Shown in pieces: positions 36,315 to 43,259 of a stretch of DNA of 64,000 nt. The notes under the pieces were generated by a model. That model saw only the letters and a program-made list of their open reading frames with translations. It was not told where the DNA came from and did not search any database. Positions within the stretch are counted from its first letter, which is position 1. Every line of letters starts with the position of its first letter. Made by a program: the position numbers and the translations under genes. Source of the stretch: Caenimonas aquaedulcis (GTDB taxonomy: Bacteria; Pseudomonadota; Gammaproteobacteria; Burkholderiales; Burkholderiaceae_C); contig NZ_JADWYS010000001.1 of the NCBI RefSeq assembly GCF_015831345.1, forward strand, positions 1,808,118-1,872,117, written 5' to 3'.

Positions 36315-37040
36315 TCAGTTCTTTCCGGGGATGAGAGCGAGGAATTCGCGGCGCAGCGCGGAGTCCTTGAGGAATGCGCCGCGCATGACGGAGTTGATCA
36401 TCTTCGCATCCATGTCCTTCACGCCGCGCCAGGCCATGCAGAAGTGGCTCGCTTCCATCACGATCGCCAGGCCGTCGGGCTGGGTCTTTTCCATGATGAG
36501 GTCGGCCAGCTGCACCACCGCCTCTTCCTGGATCTGCGGGCGGCCCATGACCCATTCGGCCAGGCGCGCGTACTTGGACAGGCCGATGACGTTGGTGTGT
36601 TCGTTGGGCATCACGCCGATCCACACCTTGCCGATGACGGGGCAGAAATGGTGGCTGCACGCGCTGCGCACGGTGATCGGGCCGACGATCATCAGCTCGT
36701 TCAGGTGTTCGGCATTCGGGAATTCGGTGATCGCGGGCTGCTTGACGTAGCGGCCTTTGAAGACTTCCTGCAGATACATCTTGGCGACGCGGCGCGCCGT
36801 GTCGCTGGTATTGTGGTCGCTGCGCGTGTCGATCACCATGCTGTCGAGGACGCCCTGCATCTTGGCCTCGACCTCGTCCAGCAGCTGCTCCAGCTCGCCG
36901 GGTTCGATGAACGCGGCGATGTTGTCGTTGGAGTGGAAGCGCTTGCGGGCAGCCTGGATGCGCTCGCGGATCTTCACCGACACGGGCGTGCCCGCGTCGT
37001 TGTCTCCGTCCTTCATGGCGTCTTGTGCTTTCATCAGCAT
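36315..37040 (-). CDS. folE: GTP cyclohydrolase I
   Basis: 241 aa; converts GTP to 7,8-dihydroneopterin triphosphate, opening folate synthesis. Zinc site visible in SACSHHFCPVIG and the second Cys in SHFCMAWRG. Also TSDTARRVAKMYLQEVFKG. Start at ATG 37040; alternatives at 37034 and 37016 cannot be excluded as none has a strong ribosome site. Next gene downstream is the BLUF sensor, suggesting coupling of pterin synthesis with light sensing (inference). Confidence 0.93.
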   Translation of the reverse strand: MLMKAQDAMKDGDNDAGTPVSVKIRERIQAARKRFHSNDNIAAFIEPGELEQLLDEVEAKMQGVLDSMVIDTRSDHNTSDTARRVAKMYLQEVFKGRYVKQPAITEFPNAEHLNELMIVGPITVRSACSHHFCPVIGKVWIGVMPNEHTNVIGLSKYARLAEWVMGRPQIQEEAVVQLADLIMEKTQPDGLAIVMEASHFCMAWRGVKDMDAKMINSVMRGAFLKDSALRREFLALIPGKN

Positions 37041-37117
37041 GGGCAAATGGTAACACTGCCGCATTCGCGGCGGTTTGGCAAGGTTTTGGCCCCAAGCCAT
37101 GTCCGGCGGGCGACAGT

Positions 37118-37136
37118 CGCTATCACTTCAATAGCG
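37118..37136 (-). repeat. Hairpin repeat at the ligase stop codon
   Basis: CGCTAT-CACTTCA-ATAGCG (plus strand), 6-bp arms with 7-nt spacer. Its minus-strand form is the kind of short hairpin I recall as abundant in Comamonadaceae. The TGA of the ligase is inside the loop region. No T-tract, so probably not a full terminator. Confidence 0.6.
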
Positions 37137-38814
37137 CTTCGAGGTCCTGCAGGGTGTTGGCCTCGTGGATCGGCTTGTCGTGGCGGATGCGCAGCATGCG
37201 CGGGAAGCGCACCGCGATGCCGCTCTTGTGGCGCGGGCTGCGGTTGATGCCTTCGAAACCCAGCTCGAACACGAGCGAAGGCTTGACGCTGCGCACCGGC
37301 CCGAACTTCTCCAGCGTGCTCTTGCGGATGATCGCGTCCACCTGGCGGAATTCTTCGTCCGTGAGGCCGGAGTAGGCCTTGGCGAAGGCCACGAGCTGCA
37401 ACGCGCCGGGCTGGGCGGGTTCCCTTCGGGCGATGGCCTCGATCACCGCCTCGGCTTCTTCCCTGCTCTCCGGTTGCCGGTTCCAGACGGCGAAGGTGTA
37501 GTCGGTGTACACCGAAGCGCGGCGGCCGTGGCCGGCCTGTGCGTAGATCAGCACGCAGTCGATGGCCATCGGGTCGATCTTCCACTTCCACCAGAGGCCC
37601 TCGGCCTTGGTGCGCCCCGTGCCATAGGCTGCGTCCAGCCGCTTGAGCATCAGGCCCTCGACGCCGAGTTCGCGCGAACGTTCCCGCCGCTGCGCGAGCT
37701 CCAGCCAGGACTGCGCCGTCTCGACGGGAGAGATCTTGACGAGCGAGCCGGCCAACAGGGCCTCCAGCCGCTGCCTGCGTTCCCGCTGCGTGAGCTCACG
37801 CACGTCCTTGTGGTCCTGCTCCAGCAGGTCGTAGGCCATGAAGGTGACGGGCGCATCGGCGAGCACCTTCTTCGTCAGCGTCTTGCGGCCGATGCGCTGC
37901 TGAAGGAGCGCGAAAGGCGCAGGACCGGCGTCGCCCCACACCATGATTTCGCCATCGAGCACCGTGCCGTCGGGCAGCGGCTGCGCCAGGGCGACGATCT
38001 CCGGGAAGCGCTCCGTGACGAGTTCCTCCCCGCGCGACCACACCCAGACTTTTCCGCCCCGCTTCACGACCTGGCCGCGAATGCCGTCGTACTTCCACTC
38101 GACCTGCCAGTCCGACACCGGGCCCAGCCGCGACGCGAAGACTTCCGCCGGCGCGTCGAGCTGGTGGGCGAGGAAGAAGGGATAGGGCTGGCCCTCGTCG
38201 AGCTTCACCTCCGCGCCTTCCTGGTGTTGCGCGATCAAGGCCTCGAAGCGCTCCACCGAGGGCATCACCTTGCCGTCGGTGTAGCCCATCATGCGCTGTG
38301 CGACGCGCTTGGCATCGACGCCGGAATGCGCCGCCAGCGCGCGCTGCACGAGGAGCTTGCTCACGCCCACGCGAAAGCCGCCGCCCACGAGCTTGGTGAG
38401 GAGGAAGCGGCCCTGCGCATCGAGCTCCCGCCAGTAGGACTTCACGCGCTCGGTGATCTCCGCCTCGCCGGCGCCGCGCAGGGGCAAGAGGCGCTGCTCG
38501 ATCCATTCCGCGAGGCCGACGTCGGTCGGCTCCGCATCCCGCGGCAGCACGAGCGCGATCGTTTCCGCGAGGTCGCCCACGGACTGGTAGCACTCGTCGA
38601 ACAGCCAGGGCTCGATGCCCGCCACGGCGCAGGCGAGCGTCGCCAGATGCGACGTCGGGATCACCTGACGCGGCTTGCCGCCGGACAGGAAATAGACGGC
38701 CCACGCCGCATCTTGCGCGGGGGCCTGCGCGAAGTAACGCTGCAGCGCATCCACCTTCGCGTTGGTGGACGTCGTGGCATCGAGCTCGGCGAAGAGTTCG
38801 GCGAAGCGCTTCAT
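37123..38814 (-). CDS. ATP-dependent DNA ligase (LigB/Lhr-associated type)
   Basis: 563 aa. N-terminal DNA-binding domain, then the nucleotidyl transferase with catalytic Lys241 in EWKYDGIRG, motif IIIa-like EIMVWGD, and IV/V blocks (EGLMLKRLDAAYG; VDPMAIDCVLIYAQAGHG), ending in an OB fold. It joins DNA nicks using ATP, in addition to the NAD ligase expected for a bacterium. ATG at 38814 overlaps the exonuclease stop by 4 bp; a fused reading with the exonuclease is not real. Associated set: exonuclease adjacent, helicase 6 kb away. Confidence 0.94.
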   Translation of the reverse strand: MKRFAELFAELDATTSTNAKVDALQRYFAQAPAQDAAWAVYFLSGGKPRQVIPTSHLATLACAVAGIEPWLFDECYQSVGDLAETIALVLPRDAEPTDVGLAEWIEQRLLPLRGAGEAEITERVKSYWRELDAQGRFLLTKLVGGGFRVGVSKLLVQRALAAHSGVDAKRVAQRMMGYTDGKVMPSVERFEALIAQHQEGAEVKLDEGQPYPFFLAHQLDAPAEVFASRLGPVSDWQVEWKYDGIRGQVVKRGGKVWVWSRGEELVTERFPEIVALAQPLPDGTVLDGEIMVWGDAGPAPFALLQQRIGRKTLTKKVLADAPVTFMAYDLLEQDHKDVRELTQRERRQRLEALLAGSLVKISPVETAQSWLELAQRRERSRELGVEGLMLKRLDAAYGTGRTKAEGLWWKWKIDPMAIDCVLIYAQAGHGRRASVYTDYTFAVWNRQPESREEAEAVIEAIARREPAQPGALQLVAFAKAYSGLTDEEFRQVDAIIRKSTLEKFGPVRSVKPSLVFELGFEGINRSPRHKSGIAVRFPRMLRIRHDKPIHEANTLQDLEALLK

Positions 38815-39854
38815 GCCGCGGCCCCGCCGTCCGGCGGCACGTCCGGCGCCGCCTGCGCGTCGCCTTCGACCGCATCGCCGCCGTACTCGGTTTCGAAGGC
38901 CTCGGCCTGCAGCCCCTGCTCCGTGAGGTAGCGCACCATCACGGGCACGCTGCCGTGCGTGACGATGACGCGTTGCGCGCCGGTGGCGCCGATCGCGCGC
39001 ATGAGCCCGGGCCAGTCCGCGTGGTCCGACAGGACGAAGCCGCGGTCCCAGCCCCCGCGCCGCCGGTTGCCGCGCACCTGCATCCAGCCGCTCGCGAAGG
39101 CGGTGCTCGCGTCGCCGAAGCGGCGCATCCACGTGCTCGCGGCGGCGCTCGGCGGGCACACGACGAGCGCGCGCTTGAGGTCGGCCTTGTCCTTCACGTC
39201 CGTGACCAGCTGGGTGGCTGGCAGCTCCACACCTTCGGCGCGATACGCGCGGTTGAGCGGCTCCACGGCGCCGTGCACGATGATCGGGCCGATCGACGGA
39301 TCGACCCCGGACAGCAGCCGCTGCGCCTTGCCGAAGCTGTAGCAGGCGATCACGCTCGCGCGGCCCGCCAGCACATTGCGCGACCACCAGGCGTTGATGT
39401 CCGCAAAGAGCTCCGAATCGTCGCACCAGCGGTAGATCGGCAGGCCGAAGGTCGATTCGGTGATGAAGACGTCGCAGCGCACGGGCTCGAAGGGCGTGCA
39501 GGTCCTGTCCGGCGCGACCTTGTAGTCGCCGCTGGCCACCCAGACCTGGCCGCCATGCTCGAGGCGCACCTGCGCGGAGCCGAGCACATGGCCGGCGGGG
39601 TGCAGGGACACGGCGACGCCGTTGTGCAGGATCCGCTCGCCATAAGGCAGCGTCTGCAGGTTCATGTCGCCCAGTCGCGTGCGCAGGACGCCCTCCGCGG
39701 ACGCCGCGGCCAGGTAGTGGCCGTGGCCCACGCGCGCGTGGTCCGCATGCGCATGCGTGATCACCGCCCGGTCGACCGGGCGCCAGGGGTCGATGTAGAA
39801 ATCGCCCGGCGGGCAATACAGGCCTTCGGGCCGGTGAACGACGAGGTCCGCCAT
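38811..39854 (-). CDS. Ligase-associated DNA exonuclease (metallo-beta-lactamase fold)
   Basis: 347 aa. The metal site HAHADH is at residues 34-39, with GDYKVAPD, ITESTFGLP, and later beta-CASP-like region containing LSDHADWPGL. This is the Exo/SNM1-like nuclease of the LigD/Lhr repair clusters. It likely trims DNA ends for the ligase. ATG at 39854, two bases after the clsB stop; overlaps ligase start by 4 bp. Confidence 0.92.
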   Translation of the reverse strand: MADLVVHRPEGLYCPPGDFYIDPWRPVDRAVITHAHADHARVGHGHYLAAASAEGVLRTRLGDMNLQTLPYGERILHNGVAVSLHPAGHVLGSAQVRLEHGGQVWVASGDYKVAPDRTCTPFEPVRCDVFITESTFGLPIYRWCDDSELFADINAWWSRNVLAGRASVIACYSFGKAQRLLSGVDPSIGPIIVHGAVEPLNRAYRAEGVELPATQLVTDVKDKADLKRALVVCPPSAAASTWMRRFGDASTAFASGWMQVRGNRRRGGWDRGFVLSDHADWPGLMRAIGATGAQRVIVTHGSVPVMVRYLTEQGLQAEAFETEYGGDAVEGDAQAAPDVPPDGGAAA

Positions 39855-39856
39855 CG

Positions 39857-41074
39857 TCAGAGGTAATTCTTTCCCTGCACCGCGAGCGCGAGGCGCATCG
39901 CCAGCAACGCGATGCGCTCCATCACGCGCTGGCGCATGGGGCGATTCTCGAAAGCTGCCGGGTCCATCGCGCGGCCCGCCTGCATCGCCGCCACGAGCTT
40001 GCCGCGCAGCTGGGCCGCGAATGCGGCGTCCTCCACGATGACGTTCGCCTCGCGCGCGAGCAGCAGGCTCAGGGGATCGAGATTGGACGAGCCGACCGTG
40101 GCCCAGTGCCCATCGATCACCGCCACCTTCGCGTGCAGGAAGCTCGGCGCGTATTCGTGGATCTCCACGCCGGCTCGCAGCAAGGCGCTGTAGATCGGCC
40201 GCGCCGCGTAGTACTGCATGAAGTACTCGTAGCGCCCCTGCAGCAGCAGCTGCACGCGCACCCCGCGGCGCGCCGCCGCGACCAGCGCGTTGCGCATCTT
40301 GCGGCCCGGCACGAAGTACGCGTTGGCGATGACGATCTCGTCGTGCGCACGACCGATCGCGCGGCGGTAAGCCTGCTCGATGCGCATGCGGTTGCGCAGG
40401 TTGTCGCGCAGCACGAGCGCGGCCCGTGCGTGCGAGATGGCGCCCTCGCCGCTCGCCGCAACGCCGTGCGTGCGCGGGTTGCCGGATGCCCGGAACGAGA
40501 CGAGGGCACCCGCGAGCCGCGCACGGCGGGCCTGCTGCATCGCCTGCATTCGCAACCACAGGCGCGACATGGTGTCGGCCACTTCCGCAACGAGGGGTCC
40601 GCGGACGCGCACCGCGAAATCGAATCGCGGCGCCTCCAGCCGGCCGTAGGTGGGGTCGTGGAAATCGTCGAGGATGTTGATGCCACCGCAGAACGCGGTC
40701 TCGCCGTCGACGAGGCACAGCTTGCGGTGCAGGCGGCGCCAGCTGCCGAAGCGCAGCAGGCTGAAGGTGCCTACCGGCGAGTAGACGTGCCATTGCACCC
40801 CGGCCTGCAGGAAGCGCTCTTCCCAGGACGGCGGAAGTGCGCCGCTGCCGAAGCCGTCGATCACGACCTTGACCGACACGCCGCGCCGCGCGGCCCGCTC
40901 CAGCGCATAGGCGACCTCGGCGCCCTGCCCGGTGAAATCGAAGATGTAGGTTTCGAGGCGCACTTCCGCACGCGCGGCGTCCATGGCTTGCACGAGCGCG
41001 GGGAAGAATTCGACACTGCCCTGCAGCAGGTACAGCTCGTGGCCGGCGCGCAGGGGCGGAAGGGCGTGCGCCAT
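39857..41074 (-). CDS. clsB: Phospholipase D-family cardiolipin synthase ClsB-like
   Basis: 405 aa with two HKD motifs: HRKLCLVDGETAF and HAKVAVIDGHWAT (both HxK...D). The first domain begins LETYIFDFTGQGAEVAYALE. Proteins of this type make cardiolipin or phosphatidylalcohols from phospholipids. No clear TM (clsB type, in contrast to clsA). The arrangement EEP-ClsB after it matches E. coli ybhP-clsB (endonuclease/phosphatase next to clsB). Confidence 0.9.
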   Translation of the reverse strand: MAHALPPLRAGHELYLLQGSVEFFPALVQAMDAARAEVRLETYIFDFTGQGAEVAYALERAARRGVSVKVVIDGFGSGALPPSWEERFLQAGVQWHVYSPVGTFSLLRFGSWRRLHRKLCLVDGETAFCGGINILDDFHDPTYGRLEAPRFDFAVRVRGPLVAEVADTMSRLWLRMQAMQQARRARLAGALVSFRASGNPRTHGVAASGEGAISHARAALVLRDNLRNRMRIEQAYRRAIGRAHDEIVIANAYFVPGRKMRNALVAAARRGVRVQLLLQGRYEYFMQYYAARPIYSALLRAGVEIHEYAPSFLHAKVAVIDGHWATVGSSNLDPLSLLLAREANVIVEDAAFAAQLRGKLVAAMQAGRAMDPAAFENRPMRQRVMERIALLAMRLALAVQGKNYL

Positions 41075-41083
41075 CGGGCCCGC

Positions 41084-41818
41084 CTACAGCTGGAACTCCG
41101 CGATCAGCGGCAGGTGGTCGGACATGCGCCACCAGATGCGCCCGCGCGGGATGTGCACGCCCACGGGCTCGAGACCGCGCGAGTAGACGAAGTCGAGCTG
41201 CGTGAGCGGCAGGCGCGAGGGGAAGGTGAATTGCCGCTCCCCGACGAAATCCCGCAGGCCGAGCTTGTTCATCGCCGGGCGCAGCTTGCAGCCCCAGTCA
41301 TTGAGGTCGCCCGCGACCACCAGCGCTTCCTTCTTCGGGATCTCGCGCTCGATGTACTGGCCGAGCCGTTCGACCTGCCGCAGCCGGCTGCCCGCGATCA
41401 AGCCCAGGTGCATGACGATCACATGGATCGGCTTGCGGTCGACCTGCACGTGGACGTGCAACAGGCCGCGTTGCTCGAAGCGGTGGTCCGAGACGTCCTC
41501 ATGCGCATGCGACACGACCGGCCAGCGCGACAGCAGCGCATTGCCGTGCTCGCCGTGCGCCGTGGTGGCATTGGTGCGGTAGACCGACTCGTAGCCCTCG
41601 GGCGCGAGGAACTCGGCCTGCGGCAGTTCCGGCCAGCGCTTGAAGTATTTTTCTTCCTGGCGGTGGAGTTTGCGCACTTCCTGGAGGCAGACGACGTCGG
41701 CGTCGAGCTGCTCGACCGCGTGGCCGATGTTGTGGATCTCCAGCCGCCGGACCGGCCCCATGCCTTGCACCCCTTTGTGGATGTTGTAGGTGGCGATCCG
41801 GAACAGCGAGGAACTCAT
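41084..41818 (-). CDS. Endonuclease/exonuclease/phosphatase family protein (YbhP-like)
   Basis: 244 aa. EEP-fold motifs: ATYNIHKGVQG, VVCLQEVRKL, the GDLNDWG metal strand and the final SDHLPLIAEF. Family members cleave phosphodiester or phosphoester bonds. Located right before clsB, as E. coli ybhP is, so may process a phospholipid rather than DNA (inference). Start MSSSLFRIATYNIH at 41818, overlapping the nudB stop by 4 bp. Confidence 0.88.
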   Translation of the reverse strand: MSSSLFRIATYNIHKGVQGMGPVRRLEIHNIGHAVEQLDADVVCLQEVRKLHRQEEKYFKRWPELPQAEFLAPEGYESVYRTNATTAHGEHGNALLSRWPVVSHAHEDVSDHRFEQRGLLHVHVQVDRKPIHVIVMHLGLIAGSRLRQVERLGQYIEREIPKKEALVVAGDLNDWGCKLRPAMNKLGLRDFVGERQFTFPSRLPLTQLDFVYSRGLEPVGVHIPRGRIWWRMSDHLPLIAEFQL

Positions 41819-42264
41819 TGCGCAAATTGTGGCAGCAAGAGGATGGCCTCGGCGTTGGAAGGCGAGAAACAGGCATCCGCGGCCTCGCGCCAGGGCAGCC
41901 AGCGAAAGTCCGTGTGCTCCCGCGCATTCAGCGTCACGGCCGTGCCATCGGGCACGCACAGGCCGAAGACGTGCTCCGTGTTGCGCGTCACGCCGGGCGC
42001 GTAGCGGTGCAGCCAGCGGGGGTAGATGTCGTAGACATTCTCGATGCCCCAGTCGGTGAGGATGCCCTTGCGTGCGTCGATGCCGGTTTCTTCCCGCACT
42101 TCCCGCGTGGCGCAATCCTCGAAGGATTCGTCATCCCTGTCCTTGGCGCCCGTGACGGACTGCCAGTAGCCGGCGGCGTCGGCGCGATGGATGAGCAGGA
42201 CATCCCGCGCCGGGGTGTGGATCACCACCAGGACGGATTGGGGGATCTTGAAGGGGGGCGTCAC
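41815..42264 (-). CDS. nudB: Dihydroneopterin triphosphate diphosphatase (Nudix)
   Basis: 149 aa. Nudix box GAKDRDDESFEDCATREVREE through TGID is complete. NudB removes pyrophosphate from dihydroneopterin triphosphate, the FolE product, in folate synthesis; folE lies 5 kb away. GTG start at 42264 (VTPPFKIPQSVLVVIHT); a longer frame upstream has no family similarity. In Comamonadaceae nudB usually follows aspS directly; here a toxin-antitoxin module and debris interrupt the two. Confidence 0.9.
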   Translation of the reverse strand: MTPPFKIPQSVLVVIHTPARDVLLIHRADAAGYWQSVTGAKDRDDESFEDCATREVREETGIDARKGILTDWGIENVYDIYPRWLHRYAPGVTRNTEHVFGLCVPDGTAVTLNAREHTDFRWLPWREAADACFSPSNAEAILLLPQFAQ

Positions 42265-42290
42265 CCGCCTATTGTGACGAAGCTGCCCAT

Positions 42291-42395
42291 TTACCAGATC
42301 CGAAATTCCTCGCCGAAGACGCCGAACTGCTCCACGACGTCGTGGTGCATGTCGACCCATTCCTTGTAACGCGCGTAGAACTCATCTTCGCCACA
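42291..42395 (-). pseudogene. C-terminal remnant of an unidentified gene
   Basis: Minus-strand frame ending at TAA reads FYARYKEWVDMHHDVVEQF and then GVFGEEFRIW. Third codon positions are mostly G/C, as in real genes here, but upstream the frame loses coding character (Ser-rich, irregular) around 42395 and no start exists. I do not recognise the family. It lies directly beside nudB and next to AT-richer DNA, so looks like the stump of a gene cut by an insertion. Confidence 0.5.
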
Positions 42396-42601
42396 AAATC
42401 TGGGGCGATATATCGGACTGCTTGATTGCGCCGATTTCGGATCGCCTCTGCTGCACGACCCTCCTATCACTCTTAAACGGCTTTTTCAATGAAATAGAAA
42501 GCGTAGTAAACGCCCCAGAAATCCAAAAGAAAGTGAAAAAAGATAACTGCGTTTGCTGAGTTCGCGGGTCATGAGTCTTGTCGAGACATCTCGCCGACTA
42601 T
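42396..42601. other. AT-richer gap downstream of the toxin gene
   Basis: About 206 bp clearly lower in GC than the surroundings and without a credible gene. One minus-strand frame (stop at 42473-42475) reads the hydrophobic string VIFFHFLLDFWGVYYAFYFI, between two stops and without a start; another has a 28-codon ATG ORF starting MTRELSKRSY. Either may be debris. Together with the stump at 42291-42395 this marks a rearranged junction. Confidence 0.5.
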
Positions 42602-42919
42602 TCAGAAGCCGCTGAGGATGGCGTCCATCGCCGCAGCCACTTCGCCAGCGCGATGCGAGATCGAGGCCACGGGTTTCCTGAGCATTCGGGCAGGAAGAGG
42701 CGCCGCCTGATGGGCCAGCAGGATCAGGGTTTCACCATCCACCTGCACCACAGGGCACAGATTCTCGGGAAGTCTGGTCACATCGGCGCCGACCCTTGAC
42801 AGCGGCATGACCAGGCGCGTCGGCAAACGCTCGAGCAAACCGCTCTGTACGTCCGCGACGTACGGCACGGACTCGCGGGATGCCTGGATGGGATTGAGAT
42901 AAATATCGAACTGCGCCAT
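42602..42919 (-). CDS. ccdB: CcdB-family toxin
   Basis: 105 aa; MAQFDIYLNP then YVADVQSGLLERLPTRLVMPL, DVTRLPENLCPVVQVDGE, and ISHRAGEVAAAMDAILSGF all match CcdB, a gyrase-poisoning toxin. The conserved C-terminal hydrophobic end (ILSGF) is present. It begins one base after the antitoxin stop, so the two are coupled. Start at ATG 42919; the longer frame runs into the antitoxin gene. Placed as an insert between nudB and aspS. Intact by eye. Confidence 0.9.
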   Translation of the reverse strand: MAQFDIYLNPIQASRESVPYVADVQSGLLERLPTRLVMPLSRVGADVTRLPENLCPVVQVDGETLILLAHQAAPLPARMLRKPVASISHRAGEVAAAMDAILSGF

Positions 42920-42920
42920 C

Positions 42921-43199
42921 TCAGCCTTGCTGCCAGGCAACAGAGCCTTCGCACCACAGGCCATTCTTTTCGAATTCCCGGTTCTGCGCGTCGAGCCAAT
43001 CCCGGTAGGTCTCGTTGAATTCCTTCTTTCGCGCCGACAGGGACTTGCCACGGGCGGCCATCGTCAGCGCCTGGAACTCCTCGTAGCCCAACAACACCGT
43101 GTCTGGCCGGCCATCCTTTTCCACGATGACCGGCTCGCCCTTGGCCTGGCTGCAGAAATAGCCGAACCGGTTCTTGGCTTCAGTCGCGGTGATTTGCAT
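42921..43199 (-). CDS. Antitoxin with Phd/YefM-type N-terminus and CcdA-like C-terminus
   Basis: 92 aa. N-terminal ~50 residues (ITATEAKNRFGYFCSQAKGE, PVIVEKDGRPDTVLLGYEEF) look like the Phd/YefM DNA-binding fold, whereas CcdA normally has a ribbon-helix-helix. C-terminal part (KEFNETYRDWLDAQNREFEKNG) has the spacing of the CcdA toxin-binding tail that wraps CcdB. So this may be a hybrid antitoxin. AAGGAG precedes the ATG. A palindrome with a TAAAAT -10 lies upstream (43215-43231), consistent with autorepression. Domain calls are by pattern only. Confidence 0.8.
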   Translation of the reverse strand: MQITATEAKNRFGYFCSQAKGEPVIVEKDGRPDTVLLGYEEFQALTMAARGKSLSARKKEFNETYRDWLDAQNREFEKNGLWCEGSVAWQQG

Positions 43200-43214
43200 G
43201 GGCGTGTCTCCTTG

Positions 43215-43231
43215 TTGGCCATTTTAGCCAA
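43215..43231 (-). promoter_or_regulatory. Operator-like palindrome of the ccd module
   Basis: TTGGC ... GCCAA arms with a 7-nt spacer directly upstream of the antitoxin start. The spacer and left arm contain the -10 TAAAAT of the minus-strand promoter, so a bound antitoxin would block RNA polymerase. Confidence 0.5.
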
Positions 43232-43249
43232 ACAGTGGAGCACCCACAA
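43221..43249 (-). promoter_or_regulatory. Putative sigma-70 promoter of the antitoxin-toxin pair
   Basis: Minus strand: TTGTGG (-35, weak, 3 of 6) 17 bp upstream of TAAAAT (-10, 5 of 6). Good spacing and overlap with the operator support it. Confidence 0.5.
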
Positions 43250-43259
43250 GAAGCCTGTA

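Noticed and set aside
37123..39816. Apparent fusion of ligase with upstream frame (897 aa)
   Set aside because: The upstream 334 codons are an alternative frame of the exonuclease gene; the ligase starts at MKRFAELFAEL with a 4-bp overlap.
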